Source: Pelomonas sp047654805
GTDB taxonomy: Bacteria; Pseudomonadota; Gammaproteobacteria; Burkholderiales; Burkholderiaceae_C
Length of the DNA stretch: 64,000 bases
NCBI RefSeq assembly: GCF_047654805.1
Contig: NZ_JASGIV010000001.1
Span: 3,720,001 to 3,784,000, forward strand
Direction of reading: 5' to 3'
In this document: positions 34,529 through 43,454 of the stretch, one piece after another
Position numbering within the stretch: position 1 is the stretch's first letter
How the letters are laid out: the number at the start of each line of letters is the position of its first letter
Translations under genes and position numbers: made by a program
Notes under the pieces: model-generated
The model's input: the letters and a program-made list of their open reading frames with translations, nothing else
What the model was told of the DNA's origin: nothing
The model's database searches: none

Positions 34529-36615
34529 GCTGTGCCTCCGATGATGGAGCCGATGCGGATGGTGTGGGTTTCAGGGATCTCGCTGTGGCCGAGTACCTTG
34601 AGTCGGGGCGCCGCGCGCTTGAGCAGACGAGCCATTGGCGCCCGGATCAGGTCGGGAACCAGCAGCGTGGCGGGCAGGCCGCGGTCTTCCTGCTTCTGGG
34701 CCGTCTCGGCGGCGCTGCGGGCCAGCGTGTCGGCCACGCCAGGGTCCAGCGCTGCTCCATGCGGCGAATTGAGCGCCTGCATGACGAGGCGCTCCAGCTC
34801 GGGTTCCAGCGCGATGACGTCCAGCTCCTTGGTGGAACCGTAGATCTGCTGCACGATGGCCGGTGCGATGTGGGTGCGGATGCGGCGCGCCAGTTCCTGC
34901 GGGTCGGTGACTGTCGCGGCGTTCTCGGCCAGGCATTCGACGATGGATCGCATGTCGCGGACGTGCACGCCCTCCTCCAGCAGAAGCTGGAGGACGCGTT
35001 GCAGGGTGGCGATGCTGACCATCTTGGGAATTACGTCTTCGATCAATTGCGGCGCCTGCTTGGTGAGGTGTTCCACCAGCGATTGCGTCTCCACGCGACC
35101 CAGGAGCTTGGCCGCGTGCACTTGCATCAAGTGTGAAAGGTGGGTGGCCACGACGGTCGAGCAATCAACCACCGTAAACCCGCTCATTTGGGCCATCTCC
35201 TTCTGGCGTTCCTCGATCCACACCGCCGGCAGGCCGAAGGCGGGGTCGGTGGTCGCGGTGCCGATGAGCTTCTGCGTCGCGTGGCCGGGGTTGATGGCCA
35301 GCCACATGCCCGGGAAGGCCTCTGCTTCGCCGACCACGGCGCCGCGCAGCGAGATGCGGTACTGGCTGGGGCGCAGCTCCAGGTTGTCACGGATGTGCAC
35401 CGGCGGCGGCAGGAAGCCCACCTCCTGCGCGAACTTGCGGCGCACGCCCTTGATACGGGAGAGCAGGTCGCCCTCCTTGGTCTTGTCTACCAGAGTGATC
35501 AGGCGGTAGCCGACCTCCAGGCCCAGCGTGTCGACCGGCACCAGGTCTTCCCAACTGGCCTCGCCGGAACCCTCGGTGCTGGGCATGATCGGCTTGACCG
35601 CCTTGGCCGCCTCCTGGGCTTGCTCCCTGGATCGCAGCCAGTAGGCCAGGTAGCCCATGCCACCCGCGATCAGCAGGAAGACGACGTGGGGCATGCCGGG
35701 AATCAGCCCCAGCGCGCCAATGACGGCCGCCGTGATCGCGATGCTCTTGGCCGAGCCGAAGACCTGGTTGCCGATCTGGCTGCCGATGTCCTTGTCCGTG
35801 CCCACGCGCGACACCACCATCGCCGCGGCCACCGAGATCAGCAGCGCCGGGATCTGGGCCACCAGTGCATCGCCCACTGCCAGGAGGATGTAGCTGTCGG
35901 CCGCCTGGCCGGCGGTAAGGCCGTGCTGGGCCACGCCGATGATGAAACCACCGACGATGTTGATGGCCAGGATCAGCATGCCGGCGATGGCGTCGCCGCG
36001 CACAAACTTGCTGGCACCGTCCATGGAGCCGAAGAAGTCGGCCTCGTCCGAGAGCTCGGCGCGGCGGCGCTTGGCCTCGGCCTCGTTGATGAGGCCGGCG
36101 TTCAGGTCGGCGTCCACCGCCATCTGCTTGCCGGGCATGGCATCCAGCGTGAAGCGCGCCCCGACCTCGGCGATCCGCTCCGCGCCCTTGGTCACCACGA
36201 TGAAGTTGATGACGACGAGGATGGCGAACACGATCAGGCCCACCGCGAAGTTGCCGCCGATCAGAAAGTGGCCGAAAGCCTCAATGACCTTGCCGGCGGC
36301 GCCGGTGCCAGTGTGCCCCTCCAGCAGCACCACGCGCGTGGACGCCACGTTCAGCGACAGGCGCATCAGCGTGGTCAGCAGCAGCACGGTCGGGAAGGCC
36401 GCGAAGTCCAGCGGCTTGATCATGTGCGCTGCCACCATCATCACCATCACCGCCATCGCGATATTGAAGGTGAACAGCAGATCCAGCGCGAAAGGCGGAA
36501 GCGGCAGCACCATCATGGACAGCACCATCAGCACCGCGATGGGCGCCCCCAGCGCGGCAATGATGCCGGCGCGCGGGCCCAACAGGCCCTGCAGCTTCTG
36601 GATCAAGGGGTTCAT
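34525..36615 (-). CDS. flhA: FlhA, flagellar export gate protein
   Basis: A 696-aa integral membrane export-gate protein. About eight hydrophobic segments occupy residues 15-320. ARFTLDAMPGKQMAVDADLN and GLINEAEAKRRRAELSDEAD are the FHIPEP region, and the cytoplasmic C-terminal domain follows. It drives type III export of flagellar substrates with the proton gradient. The gene overlaps flhB upstream and flhF downstream by ATGA, giving a tightly coupled flhB-flhA-flhF unit. Confidence 0.97.
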   Translation of the reverse strand: MNPLIQKLQGLLGPRAGIIAALGAPIAVLMVLSMMVLPLPPFALDLLFTFNIAMAVMVMMVAAHMIKPLDFAAFPTVLLLTTLMRLSLNVASTRVVLLEGHTGTGAAGKVIEAFGHFLIGGNFAVGLIVFAILVVINFIVVTKGAERIAEVGARFTLDAMPGKQMAVDADLNAGLINEAEAKRRRAELSDEADFFGSMDGASKFVRGDAIAGMLILAINIVGGFIIGVAQHGLTAGQAADSYILLAVGDALVAQIPALLISVAAAMVVSRVGTDKDIGSQIGNQVFGSAKSIAITAAVIGALGLIPGMPHVVFLLIAGGMGYLAYWLRSREQAQEAAKAVKPIMPSTEGSGEASWEDLVPVDTLGLEVGYRLITLVDKTKEGDLLSRIKGVRRKFAQEVGFLPPPVHIRDNLELRPSQYRISLRGAVVGEAEAFPGMWLAINPGHATQKLIGTATTDPAFGLPAVWIEERQKEMAQMSGFTVVDCSTVVATHLSHLMQVHAAKLLGRVETQSLVEHLTKQAPQLIEDVIPKMVSIATLQRVLQLLLEEGVHVRDMRSIVECLAENAATVTDPQELARRIRTHIAPAIVQQIYGSTKELDVIALEPELERLVMQALNSPHGAALDPGVADTLARSAAETAQKQEDRGLPATLLVPDLIRAPMARLLKRAAPRLKVLGHSEIPETHTIRIGSIIGGTA

Positions 36616-37784
36616 TCAGCGAAATCCTGGTCAGGCTCGGGCGCCCAGCCCGGCTTGTTGTGCGGATCGAGTTCGGGCGGCACGTGCGGCTTGGGCACGT
36701 CGGGTCGCGCTGCCGTGCGCGAGCTCATCGCCGCGCGCAGTTGGTAGACGTAGGCCAGCACCTGGGCCACGGCGCCGAACAGCGCGGCAGGGATCTCCTC
36801 GTCGAGCTTGGCATGGGCGTAGAGCGCGCGGGCCAGCACCGGCTGCTGCAGTACAGGGACCTTGCTCTCCTTGGCCAGGTCGCGGATCTTCATCGCCAGC
36901 AGGTCAGCGCCCTTGGCCACGACCTTGGGCGCGCCCATCTTGCCCTCGTCGTACTTGAGCGCGACTGCATAGTGGGTCGGATTCATTACCACCAGGTCAG
37001 CCTGCGGCACGGCGGCCAGCATGCGGCGGCGGGCCATCTCGCGCATCTTGGCGCGCACCTTGGCCTTGACCTCGAGGTTGCCTTCGACCTCCTTGAGCTC
37101 CTGCTTGACCTCCTCGCGCGTCATGCGCAGGCGGCGCAGCCAGAGCTGGCGCTGCAACGGCACATCGATGGCGGCGAACACCGCAAGCGCGACAGCCAGA
37201 AGCGCGAGTCCGCCCATCAGTTGCTGGCCCGCGTAAGCCAGCGCCGACGGCAGCGGCACGGACATGATGCCCACGTAGGCCGCCAGGCGGTTCTTCAGCA
37301 CCATCGCACCGACGATGCCCAGCACCAACGCCAGCAGCACGGCCTTCAGCGCCGTGCCCAGGCCCTGGCCAGTGAATAGGCGCTTGAGGCCGCCCAGCGG
37401 ATTCAGGTGGGAGAACTTCGGAGCCAGCGGCTTCATCGTCCAGTTCCAGCCGCTGGCGAGGTTGCTGGCGACACCCGCCAGCACCAGCACGGCAGCGACT
37501 GGGCCCATGACCAGGGCGAAAGCCAGCACCATGTCGATGAGCCGTTCACCCATGAAACCAGGCCGCGCCAGCAGGCTGGCGTCGAAACGTAGCGCAGTGG
37601 CCAGCGTCTGGCGCAGCTTTTCCACGATGGGCGGCCCGCCCACGATCAGCACGGCGCCGCCGGCAACCATCATCACGAAGTGAGGCAGGTCGCGCGAGCG
37701 CGGCATCTGGCCCTCGGCCCGGGATCTCTCGATCTTCTTGGCCGATGCTGGCAGGTTGCGGTCTTGTGCGTCTTGGTCGGCCAT
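36612..37784 (-). CDS. flhB: FlhB, export apparatus substrate-specificity switch
   Basis: A 390-aa membrane protein with four hydrophobic segments in residues 30-210 and a cytoplasmic domain. The self-cleavage site N268-P-T-H is intact (VVMNPTHYAVALKYDEGKMG). It switches export from rod/hook to filament substrates. The C-terminal tail (HVPPELDPHNKPGWAPEPDQ) is Pro-rich. The gene overlaps flhA by ATGA. A terminator after cheZ separates it from the chemotaxis pair, so it should have its own promoter in 37785-37892, which I could not assign with confidence. Confidence 0.96.
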   Translation of the reverse strand: MADQDAQDRNLPASAKKIERSRAEGQMPRSRDLPHFVMMVAGGAVLIVGGPPIVEKLRQTLATALRFDASLLARPGFMGERLIDMVLAFALVMGPVAAVLVLAGVASNLASGWNWTMKPLAPKFSHLNPLGGLKRLFTGQGLGTALKAVLLALVLGIVGAMVLKNRLAAYVGIMSVPLPSALAYAGQQLMGGLALLAVALAVFAAIDVPLQRQLWLRRLRMTREEVKQELKEVEGNLEVKAKVRAKMREMARRRMLAAVPQADLVVMNPTHYAVALKYDEGKMGAPKVVAKGADLLAMKIRDLAKESKVPVLQQPVLARALYAHAKLDEEIPAALFGAVAQVLAYVYQLRAAMSSRTAARPDVPKPHVPPELDPHNKPGWAPEPDQDFAE

Positions 37785-37892
37785 GGCGGTTCTACAGCGC
37801 TGGACCGAATTGTTCGAGGCCGCCTCGCAAACTTGAGCGGGAAAAGCAGGGTGCTTGCCCGGCTTATCTCCCCCATGCCAGCGCCATCACCC

Positions 37893-37924
37893 AAAAAGCA
37901 AAGGCCGGCGCAAAGGCCGGCCTT
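37893..37924 (-). terminator. Rho-independent terminator after cheZ
   Basis: Read leftward, the stem AAGGCCGGC/GCCGGCCTT has a six-base loop and is followed by a T-rich tract (TGCTTTTTGG). It lies about 65 nt after the cheZ stop and before flhB, so cheY-cheZ transcription should end here. Confidence 0.8.
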
Positions 37925-37989
37925 GTCGACAGGAGGTGATAGGGCTTATGCCCGGCGATCAAGCCGCAGGGATTTCACCCGACCCGGAC

Positions 37990-38625
37990 TCAGAAGCCCA
38001 GGCTGGCGAGCAGGTCGTCGACCTCGCCCTGGTTGGAGACCACGTCGGTGCGGCCCTCCGGATTCACGACCGGACCCTGCAAGATGTTAGGGTCGACCTT
38101 CTCGCGCTGCTCCGGCGGCACGACCTGCACTAGCAGCTTGACGAGGCTGTCCTCGAGGTCGTTGGCCAGCGTGACGACCTTGGCAACGACCTGGCCGGTC
38201 AGGTCATGGAAGTCCTGGGCCAGCATGATGTCCGTCAGGTGGGCATCGATGCTGGCAGTGCGGTTCTCGACGTCCTTGACGAAGTTCAGCACCGCACCGC
38301 TTGCGACGGCACGCACTGGATCGGCCACGATGGCGGCGGCCATGTCGTTAGCGGCCTTGCTGATGCCTGCGTGCTCGATCTTGGCCTGGTCGACCGAGTT
38401 CAGCACCTTCTCGGCAGCTGCCGCCGTCTTCGTCGCGATGTAGTTCAGGCGACTGCGTGCATCGGGCAGACCGTCGGTGGCCACCTGCAGCTTGGGCATG
38501 ACGCCCAGGCGCTGCATGGTGTCGTGCAGCGTGCGGGTGATGGTTCCAAGCTGCTGGAAGACCTCGGGCGAGACCAGCAGCGGCTCAGAAGCCTTGGCCA
38601 GTTGGTCCAACTGTTCCATCGACAT
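37990..38625 (-). CDS. cheZ: CheZ, CheY-P phosphatase
   Basis: A 211-aa helical protein. LAQDFHDLTGQVVAKVV carries the catalytic pair (D141 and Q145, equivalent to D143/Q147 in E. coli). The C-terminal tail GEVDDLLASLGF is the CheY-binding peptide. It dephosphorylates CheY to reset the flagellar motor response. It lies 16 nt after cheY in a two-gene unit ending in a rho-independent terminator. Confidence 0.95.
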   Translation of the reverse strand: MSMEQLDQLAKASEPLLVSPEVFQQLGTITRTLHDTMQRLGVMPKLQVATDGLPDARSRLNYIATKTAAAAEKVLNSVDQAKIEHAGISKAANDMAAAIVADPVRAVASGAVLNFVKDVENRTASIDAHLTDIMLAQDFHDLTGQVVAKVVTLANDLEDSLVKLLVQVVPPEQREKVDPNILQGPVVNPEGRTDVVSNQGEVDDLLASLGF

Positions 38626-38641
38626 GAGAGTCCCCCTGTAA

Positions 38642-39034
38642 TCAGGCCGCCGCGGCCAGCTTCTGCATGATCTTCAGGACTTTTTCTTCCAGCGTGGCCT
38701 TGGTGAAAGGCTTGACGATGTAGCCCGCGGCACCCGACTGAGCGGCCAGCACGATGTCCTCCTTGCGGGCCTCGGCGGTCACCATCAGCACCGGCAGGTG
38801 CTTGAGGTTGGGGTCTTCCTTGATGGCCTTCAGCAGCTCAAAGCCCGTCATGTTGGGCATGTTGATGTCGCTGACGACGAAGTCGAACTTGGCGCCCTTG
38901 AGCATGCTCAGCGCCTCGACGCCGTCCTCGGCTTCCTCGCAGTTGTTGTAGCCGATCTCCTTGAGCAGGCCGCGCACTATGCGGCGCATGGTGGAGAAGT
39001 CGTCAACGACCAGGAATTTCATGTCAGCGCTCAT
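38642..39034 (-). CDS. cheY: CheY, chemotaxis response regulator
   Basis: A 130-aa single-domain receiver. Acidic pocket D11-D12, phospho-acceptor D56 (VVSDINMPNMTGFELLKAI), T86 and K108 (AGYIVKPFTKATLEEK) are all present. Phosphorylated CheY binds FliM/FliN and changes rotor direction. It is co-transcribed with cheZ. The kinase and adaptor genes normally beside it (cheA, cheW, cheR, cheB, cheD) are absent here. Confidence 0.97.
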   Translation of the reverse strand: MSADMKFLVVDDFSTMRRIVRGLLKEIGYNNCEEAEDGVEALSMLKGAKFDFVVSDINMPNMTGFELLKAIKEDPNLKHLPVLMVTAEARKEDIVLAAQSGAAGYIVKPFTKATLEEKVLKIMQKLAAAA

Positions 39035-39090
39035 GGCGATCCTCTCTCGGGGCAGGCGGGGATTTCAGGGGTCAGCCCGCAGTCTAGTTT

Positions 39091-40089
39091 CTAGCGAGCC
39101 GGCGCCGGCATTTGAGTTTGCGGCATTTTGCCGCTGCGAGGCACTTCCGTGACGCTGGCCCCGGGCGCTGGCGCGTCGCCCACCTCCGCGGGCACCCCAT
39201 CGGCCTCCGGCTCGTCGGCAACGTTCTTCAGCACGGCATCCTCGGCATCGCGGTTCATGACGATGATGCTGATGCGCCGGTTCAGTGCACCATTGGGGTC
39301 CTTGGGGTCCAGCAGCTTGCTGGCGGCCAGGCCCTGTACGCGAAGCATGCGTGCTTCCGACAGGCCGCCAGCGACCAGCTCGCGGCGCGAGGCGTTCGCG
39401 CGATCCGCCGACAGCTCCCAGTTGCTGTAGCCCTTGTCGCCGCTGGAGAACGGCTGAGCATCGGTATGGCCCTCCACCGTCAGACGGTTGGGCACCTCGG
39501 TCAGCACGCTGCCCAGTTCGCGCAGCAACTCGCGCATGTAAGGCTTCACGACGGCGCTGCCGCTGTCGAACATGGGACGGTTGCCCTCGTCGACGATCTG
39601 GATGCGCAGGCCTTCCTTGGTCATGTCCAGCCGGATCTGGCCGCCCAGTGCCGCCAGCTTGGGGTTCTCGGCCAGCACCTGCTCGACCTTGGCCTTGAGC
39701 TGCTCAAGCCGCGCACGCTCGGCCTTGCGCTGCTCTTCCTTCAGCGCGCGCAGCGTGTAGGTCGAGCGCCGGGCCAGGCTGTCGCCCTCCTTGACCTGGC
39801 CGGTCTCGCGCGTCAGATCCTTGCCGCCGCCGCGCACCACACTGGACGAATCGCCCGAGCCCGAACCGCCCAGCATGGCGACGCGCAACGGCGACTGGAA
39901 GAACTCGGCGATACCCTTCTTGTCGCCCTCGGTCGTCGAGCCGAGCAGCCACATCAGCAGGAAGAAGGCCATCATGGCCGTGACGAAGTCGGCGTAGGCG
40001 ATCTTCCACGCGCCGCCGTGCGCCGCGTGGCCGCCCTTCTTCACCTTCTTGATGATGATGGGCTGTAGCTTCTTGGCATCCCCCGCCAT
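39091..40089 (-). CDS. motB: MotB, stator peptidoglycan anchor
   Basis: A 332-aa protein with a single N-terminal membrane segment (WKIAYADFVTAMMAFFLLMW), whose Asp in YADFV is the proton-binding residue. The C-terminal OmpA-like domain includes RLTVEGHTDAQPFSSGDKGY and NWELSADRANASRRELV. With MotA it forms the proton-driven stator, anchored to peptidoglycan. It lies 15 nt after motA. An Ala/Pro-rich tail extends the usual length slightly. Confidence 0.96.
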   Translation of the reverse strand: MAGDAKKLQPIIIKKVKKGGHAAHGGAWKIAYADFVTAMMAFFLLMWLLGSTTEGDKKGIAEFFQSPLRVAMLGGSGSGDSSSVVRGGGKDLTRETGQVKEGDSLARRSTYTLRALKEEQRKAERARLEQLKAKVEQVLAENPKLAALGGQIRLDMTKEGLRIQIVDEGNRPMFDSGSAVVKPYMRELLRELGSVLTEVPNRLTVEGHTDAQPFSSGDKGYSNWELSADRANASRRELVAGGLSEARMLRVQGLAASKLLDPKDPNGALNRRISIIVMNRDAEDAVLKNVADEPEADGVPAEVGDAPAPGASVTEVPRSGKMPQTQMPAPAR

Positions 40090-40104
40090 GTCAGACCTTC
40101 GTCG

Positions 40105-40962
40105 TCACTTCTTCTTGACGTGGCCTTCCAGCTCGGTGAAGCTGGGGCGATCGCCGGAGAACAGCACCTTGCGGCCGAACTCGATGGCCACCTGCGGTGC
40201 ATAGCCCTGCATGCTGGCCAAGAGTGTCGTCTTGATGCACTGGAACTCCTTGCCGGCGTCCTCGACCTTTTGCTCGAGCAAGCCCGCCAGCGGCTCGGCA
40301 AAGCCGTAGGCCAGCAAGATGCCTAGGAAGGTACCGACCAGTGCCGAACCGATCATGCCGCCCAGCACGGCAGGCGGCTGGCCCACCGAGCCCATGGTGT
40401 TCACGACGCCCAGCACGGCTGCCACGATGCCGAAGGCCGGCAGGCCGCCGGCGATGCGTTGCAGCGCCGCCACGGCGGCGTGCTCTTCCTGGTGGTGAGT
40501 CTCGATCTCGCTGTCCATCAGCGACTCAATCTCGTGCGCATTGAGGTTGCCCGACACCATCATGCGCAGGTAATCGGTGATGAATTCCGTCACGTGGTGG
40601 TCGTTGCCTACCGTCGGGTACTTCTGGAACAGCGGACTGGAATGGGGGTCCTCGACATCCTTCTCGATGGACATCAGGCCCTCCTTGCGGGCCTTCTGCA
40701 AGATGTCGTACATCAGCGCCAGCAGTTCCATGTAGCGCGCCTTGCTGTACTTGCTGCCCTTGAAACAGCGGCCCAGGCCGGCTGCCGTGGCCTTGACGAC
40801 CTTCATCTGGTTGTTGGCCAGGAAGGCGCCCATGGCTGCGCCGAAGATGGTGATCATCTCGAAGGGCAGCGCGTGCAGGATGACGCCGATGTTCCCGCCG
40901 TGAGCGATGAACACGCCGAAGATGCAGGCCATGGAAATGGCCCAGCCGATGATGACGAACAT
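40105..40962 (-). CDS. motA: MotA, stator proton channel
   Basis: A 285-aa membrane protein of normal length with four hydrophobic segments (about 1-20, 30-50, 170-190, 200-220). Conserved cytoplasmic-loop and pore segments are seen, such as RIAGGLPAFGIVAAVLGVVN and GGMIGSALVGTFLGILLAYG. It generates torque with MotB. A sigma-28 promoter ends 28 nt before the ATG, so motAB is a late, FliA-dependent unit. Confidence 0.96.
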   Translation of the reverse strand: MFVIIGWAISMACIFGVFIAHGGNIGVILHALPFEMITIFGAAMGAFLANNQMKVVKATAAGLGRCFKGSKYSKARYMELLALMYDILQKARKEGLMSIEKDVEDPHSSPLFQKYPTVGNDHHVTEFITDYLRMMVSGNLNAHEIESLMDSEIETHHQEEHAAVAALQRIAGGLPAFGIVAAVLGVVNTMGSVGQPPAVLGGMIGSALVGTFLGILLAYGFAEPLAGLLEQKVEDAGKEFQCIKTTLLASMQGYAPQVAIEFGRKVLFSGDRPSFTELEGHVKKK

Positions 40963-40990
40963 GCGTGGAAGCTTTGGAGGTGTTCAGGCC

Positions 40991-41017
40991 ATATCGGCCC
41001 GATGCCGGGGGGCTTGA
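40991..41017 (-). promoter_or_regulatory. Sigma-28 promoter for motA-motB
   Basis: Read leftward: TCAAGCCC, an 11-nt spacer, then GCCGATAT. It matches the FliA consensus in both half-sites and spacing and ends 28 nt upstream of the motA ATG. It separates motAB from the upstream flhDC-glycan operon. Confidence 0.88.
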
Positions 41018-41051
41018 GAAAGTATGCCGCGCCGGCCCTGCCTTGAACGCG

Positions 41052-41813
41052 TCAATTGGCGGTCTTTGACGCGGCATTCCGCCCAGGGCGGTAAAGCCAC
41101 ACGTTCTGGCCACCCGGCAGTTGCCAGCTCGCCACCGGCAGCTGCTCCGGTACCGCGAAGTCCAGGCTGACCAGCCAGGCCTCGGGCGCCAGCTCCGCAC
41201 AGGCCTTGTCCCAGACGCGCTGCATGGATTCTGGCCGCTGGAACACATAGACCATGGCAAAGGGGGCCCAGTCGTCCGCCCACAGGTCACCCCGCCGCAC
41301 CCGGGCGCCAGCGGCGCGCCAGCGAGCCAGCAGGGCCAGCGGCCGGCTCCATTCAACGCCCTCCACGCTGGCCCTCGGATAAACGCCTAGGAGTTCACGC
41401 AGGCCATCGCCAGCGCCACAACCAGCGTCCAGCACGCGCGCGCCGGACGGCAGCGGTGCATGTCCGGGAAGTGCCGTCAGTGCGCCGCGCGGCGTCGGGA
41501 AGACGGGGGCTTCGCTCCAGGCACGACGCGGATACAACCACCACAGCAGGGCCAGCGCCAGCAGCCATCCACCGCTCCAGATCCAGCCTCCGCCCCCGGG
41601 CCGCCAGCCCAGGAGCAGCACCGATACCGGGAAGCCCAGGGCCGCGATCAGCCGACGCCAGCGCTGGCGGTACAAGAGAGCCAGCGCCACACCCACCGCC
41701 GCCCCGGCGGCGAGTGCCACATCCGAGCCCAGCCCGCGCAGCGAAAGGTGGGCGAGCCAGGCCGCCAGCCAGACGAGCAGGGCCGACAGCGGCCAGGTGG
41801 TGGCGACGCTCAC
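41052..41813 (-). CDS. Class I SAM methyltransferase with N-terminal membrane segments
   Basis: A 253-aa protein starting with GTG. Residues 5-95 contain three to four hydrophobic segments. The C-terminal half is a Rossmann methyltransferase with VLDAGCGAGDGLRELLGVYP (SAM-binding motif I) and VEWSRPLALLARWRA. It probably methylates a membrane-associated substrate, possibly a glycan. Its start overlaps the stop of the upstream glycosyltransferase (GTGA), so both genes sit in the flhDC transcript before the motA promoter. Its substrate is unknown. Confidence 0.75.
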   Translation of the reverse strand: MSVATTWPLSALLVWLAAWLAHLSLRGLGSDVALAAGAAVGVALALLYRQRWRRLIAALGFPVSVLLLGWRPGGGGWIWSGGWLLALALLWWLYPRRAWSEAPVFPTPRGALTALPGHAPLPSGARVLDAGCGAGDGLRELLGVYPRASVEGVEWSRPLALLARWRAAGARVRRGDLWADDWAPFAMVYVFQRPESMQRVWDKACAELAPEAWLVSLDFAVPEQLPVASWQLPGGQNVWLYRPGRNAASKTAN

Positions 41814-42865
41814 GGCCAGGGATGGGCGGCGCGCAGCGCAGCGGCTTCGGTCGCACGGTCGGTGCCTTCAAGTACCACCGCCAGGTTGTGCGCGGCGAGA
41901 AAGCTGCCGCGGCCGGCCACGGCGCCCACCTGATCGGGGCGCTCACCCAGCTCAAGGCAGCGTCGCCAGGCGGCCTCGGCCATGGGCAGAAGTTCGCCGG
42001 CCTGCTCGGGCCGCGTAGCGGCCAGATCCAGCAGCAGGTCACCCAGCGCGAAGAAGAAGTCGGGCGACTCGGAACCGGCCTCCATCTGCGTCTGCGCGAA
42101 ATCCACGGCGTCAGCATGCCGCCCCAGGCATTTGAGGACGAACAGGCGGCGCGCCACCAGGTCCAGCCACCACGGCGCGGCAGCCGCGCCCGGCAAGCCG
42201 CTGGCACGCTCGAAAGCGGCTTCCGCGGCCGAGTGCTCGTCGTAGACGGCGCAGTCCTTGCCGAGCTGGTAGCAAAGATAGGCGTCCTCAGGCGACTGCG
42301 CCAGCGCCTGCTCCAGCAACTGGCGGTTGCGCCCGCGCTTGTGAGCCAGGCGCTCGGCGACGTAGCCGTCATGCCCCACCACCAGCGGCAGCCGGCGCAC
42401 GGACAGGTTGTGCTGGGGCTGCTCGTGCACAAGGCCCGCATAGCGCACGGAGCCCGGCAGCACGCGACTCAACCAGGTGATGGCCTCGGCCTGCTGGCCC
42501 GGCGACGGGTCGAAGCGGTCGCGCAGCTGCACCGCGCCAACGAAATCGGGAGGCGTTGCGCGCAGGGCCTGCAAGGTCTCGCCGCCGGTCATGAGCCATT
42601 CGTCCGCGTCCAGCACCAGGTGCCAGTCGGCAGGGGCCAGCGCCAGCGCATGGTTTCGGGCAGCGGAGAAGTCGTCGCACCAGGCGAAGTGCTCGACGCG
42701 GGCGCCATGCGCGCGGGCGATCCGGGCGGTTTCGTCGCGCGAGCCGGTGTCCAGCACCAGCATCTCGTCCACCCAGGCGCGCGCGCTGTCCAGCAGGCGC
42801 GCGATGCGCGGCGCCTCGTCGCGGGCGATGACGACGAGGGCGGTGCGGTAGCGGGTGACGCTCAC
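41810..42865 (-). CDS. Family 2 glycosyltransferase with TPR-like C-terminus
   Basis: A 351-aa protein starting with GTG four bases after the flhC stop. The N-terminal half is a GT-A transferase of the WaaE-like type: ALVVIARDEAPRIARLLDSA, VLDTGSRDETARIA and HLVLDADEWLM (D-x-D type metal site). The C-terminal half (about 215-351) has tandem helix pairs resembling TPRs (EDAYLCYQLGKDCAVYDEHS). It is translationally coupled to flhC and to the methyltransferase that follows. A role in glycan assembly linked to the flagellum is inferred from this coupling. Confidence 0.82.
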   Translation of the reverse strand: MSVTRYRTALVVIARDEAPRIARLLDSARAWVDEMLVLDTGSRDETARIARAHGARVEHFAWCDDFSAARNHALALAPADWHLVLDADEWLMTGGETLQALRATPPDFVGAVQLRDRFDPSPGQQAEAITWLSRVLPGSVRYAGLVHEQPQHNLSVRRLPLVVGHDGYVAERLAHKRGRNRQLLEQALAQSPEDAYLCYQLGKDCAVYDEHSAAEAAFERASGLPGAAAAPWWLDLVARRLFVLKCLGRHADAVDFAQTQMEAGSESPDFFFALGDLLLDLAATRPEQAGELLPMAEAAWRRCLELGERPDQVGAVAGRGSFLAAHNLAVVLEGTDRATEAAALRAAHPWP

Positions 42866-42869
42866 GCGC

Positions 42870-43406
42870 TCAGTGCATCTGGATGCCGCCAGCGGCCTTG
42901 CCCTTGCCGGCGCGCGCCGGAGGATTGCACAGGCCGCAGACGAAGTGGCGGGAGATCTCGTGCGGGTGGGTCACGAATTGCCCGTTGCACTTGGAACAAC
43001 GGGTCAGCGTGAGCATGCCGTTGTCGACGAACTTCACGAGGCGCCAGGCGCGCGTGACCGACAACATGGCCTCAAGGCCCTGGGCCGTCGTCTGCTCCTG
43101 ATAGAGCTGGTAGGCCTTGATGACGGTGTCAATCTCGTCCATCTCCGCAGCCTTGTTCAGATACTCGTGGATGTTCAGGAAGAGACTGGCGTGAATATTG
43201 GGCTGCCAGGTCATGAACCAGTCGGTCGAGAACGGCAGTTGCCCCTTGGACGGCGACTTGCCGCTCACTTCCTTATAGAGGCGCAGCAAACGCTCGTAGG
43301 ACAGGTCGGTTTCGGATTCCAGCACCTGCAGGCGGGCACCGAGGTGGATCAGCTGAACGGCACGCTCGATCTGCTTGGCTTCGGTGAGGATGCTCTTGAC
43401 GCGCAT
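42870..43406 (-). CDS. flhC: FlhC, flagellar master transcriptional activator subunit
   Basis: A 178-aa protein. The zinc-binding cysteines are present as CSKCNGQFVTH and FVCGLCNPP (two C-x-x-C pairs). EAKQIERAVQLIHLGARLQV and the central block around TDWFMTWQPNIHASLFLNI match FlhC. With FlhD it forms the hexameric activator of early flagellar operons. GGAG precedes the ATG. The next gene, a glycosyltransferase, starts 4 nt after its stop. Confidence 0.96.
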   Translation of the reverse strand: MRVKSILTEAKQIERAVQLIHLGARLQVLESETDLSYERLLRLYKEVSGKSPSKGQLPFSTDWFMTWQPNIHASLFLNIHEYLNKAAEMDEIDTVIKAYQLYQEQTTAQGLEAMLSVTRAWRLVKFVDNGMLTLTRCSKCNGQFVTHPHEISRHFVCGLCNPPARAGKGKAAGGIQMH

Positions 43407-43454
43407 GGTGTGCTCCGGAATCTGTGAACTTTTTGGCAGCGAAGGATCGCAGGG

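Noticed and set aside
37785..37892. TCAAGTTT upstream of flhB, resembling a FliA -35
   Set aside because: No GCCGATAA-like -10 follows at 10-12 nt (the sequence there is TCGAACAA at best), and flhB belongs to the early class that should not depend on FliA.
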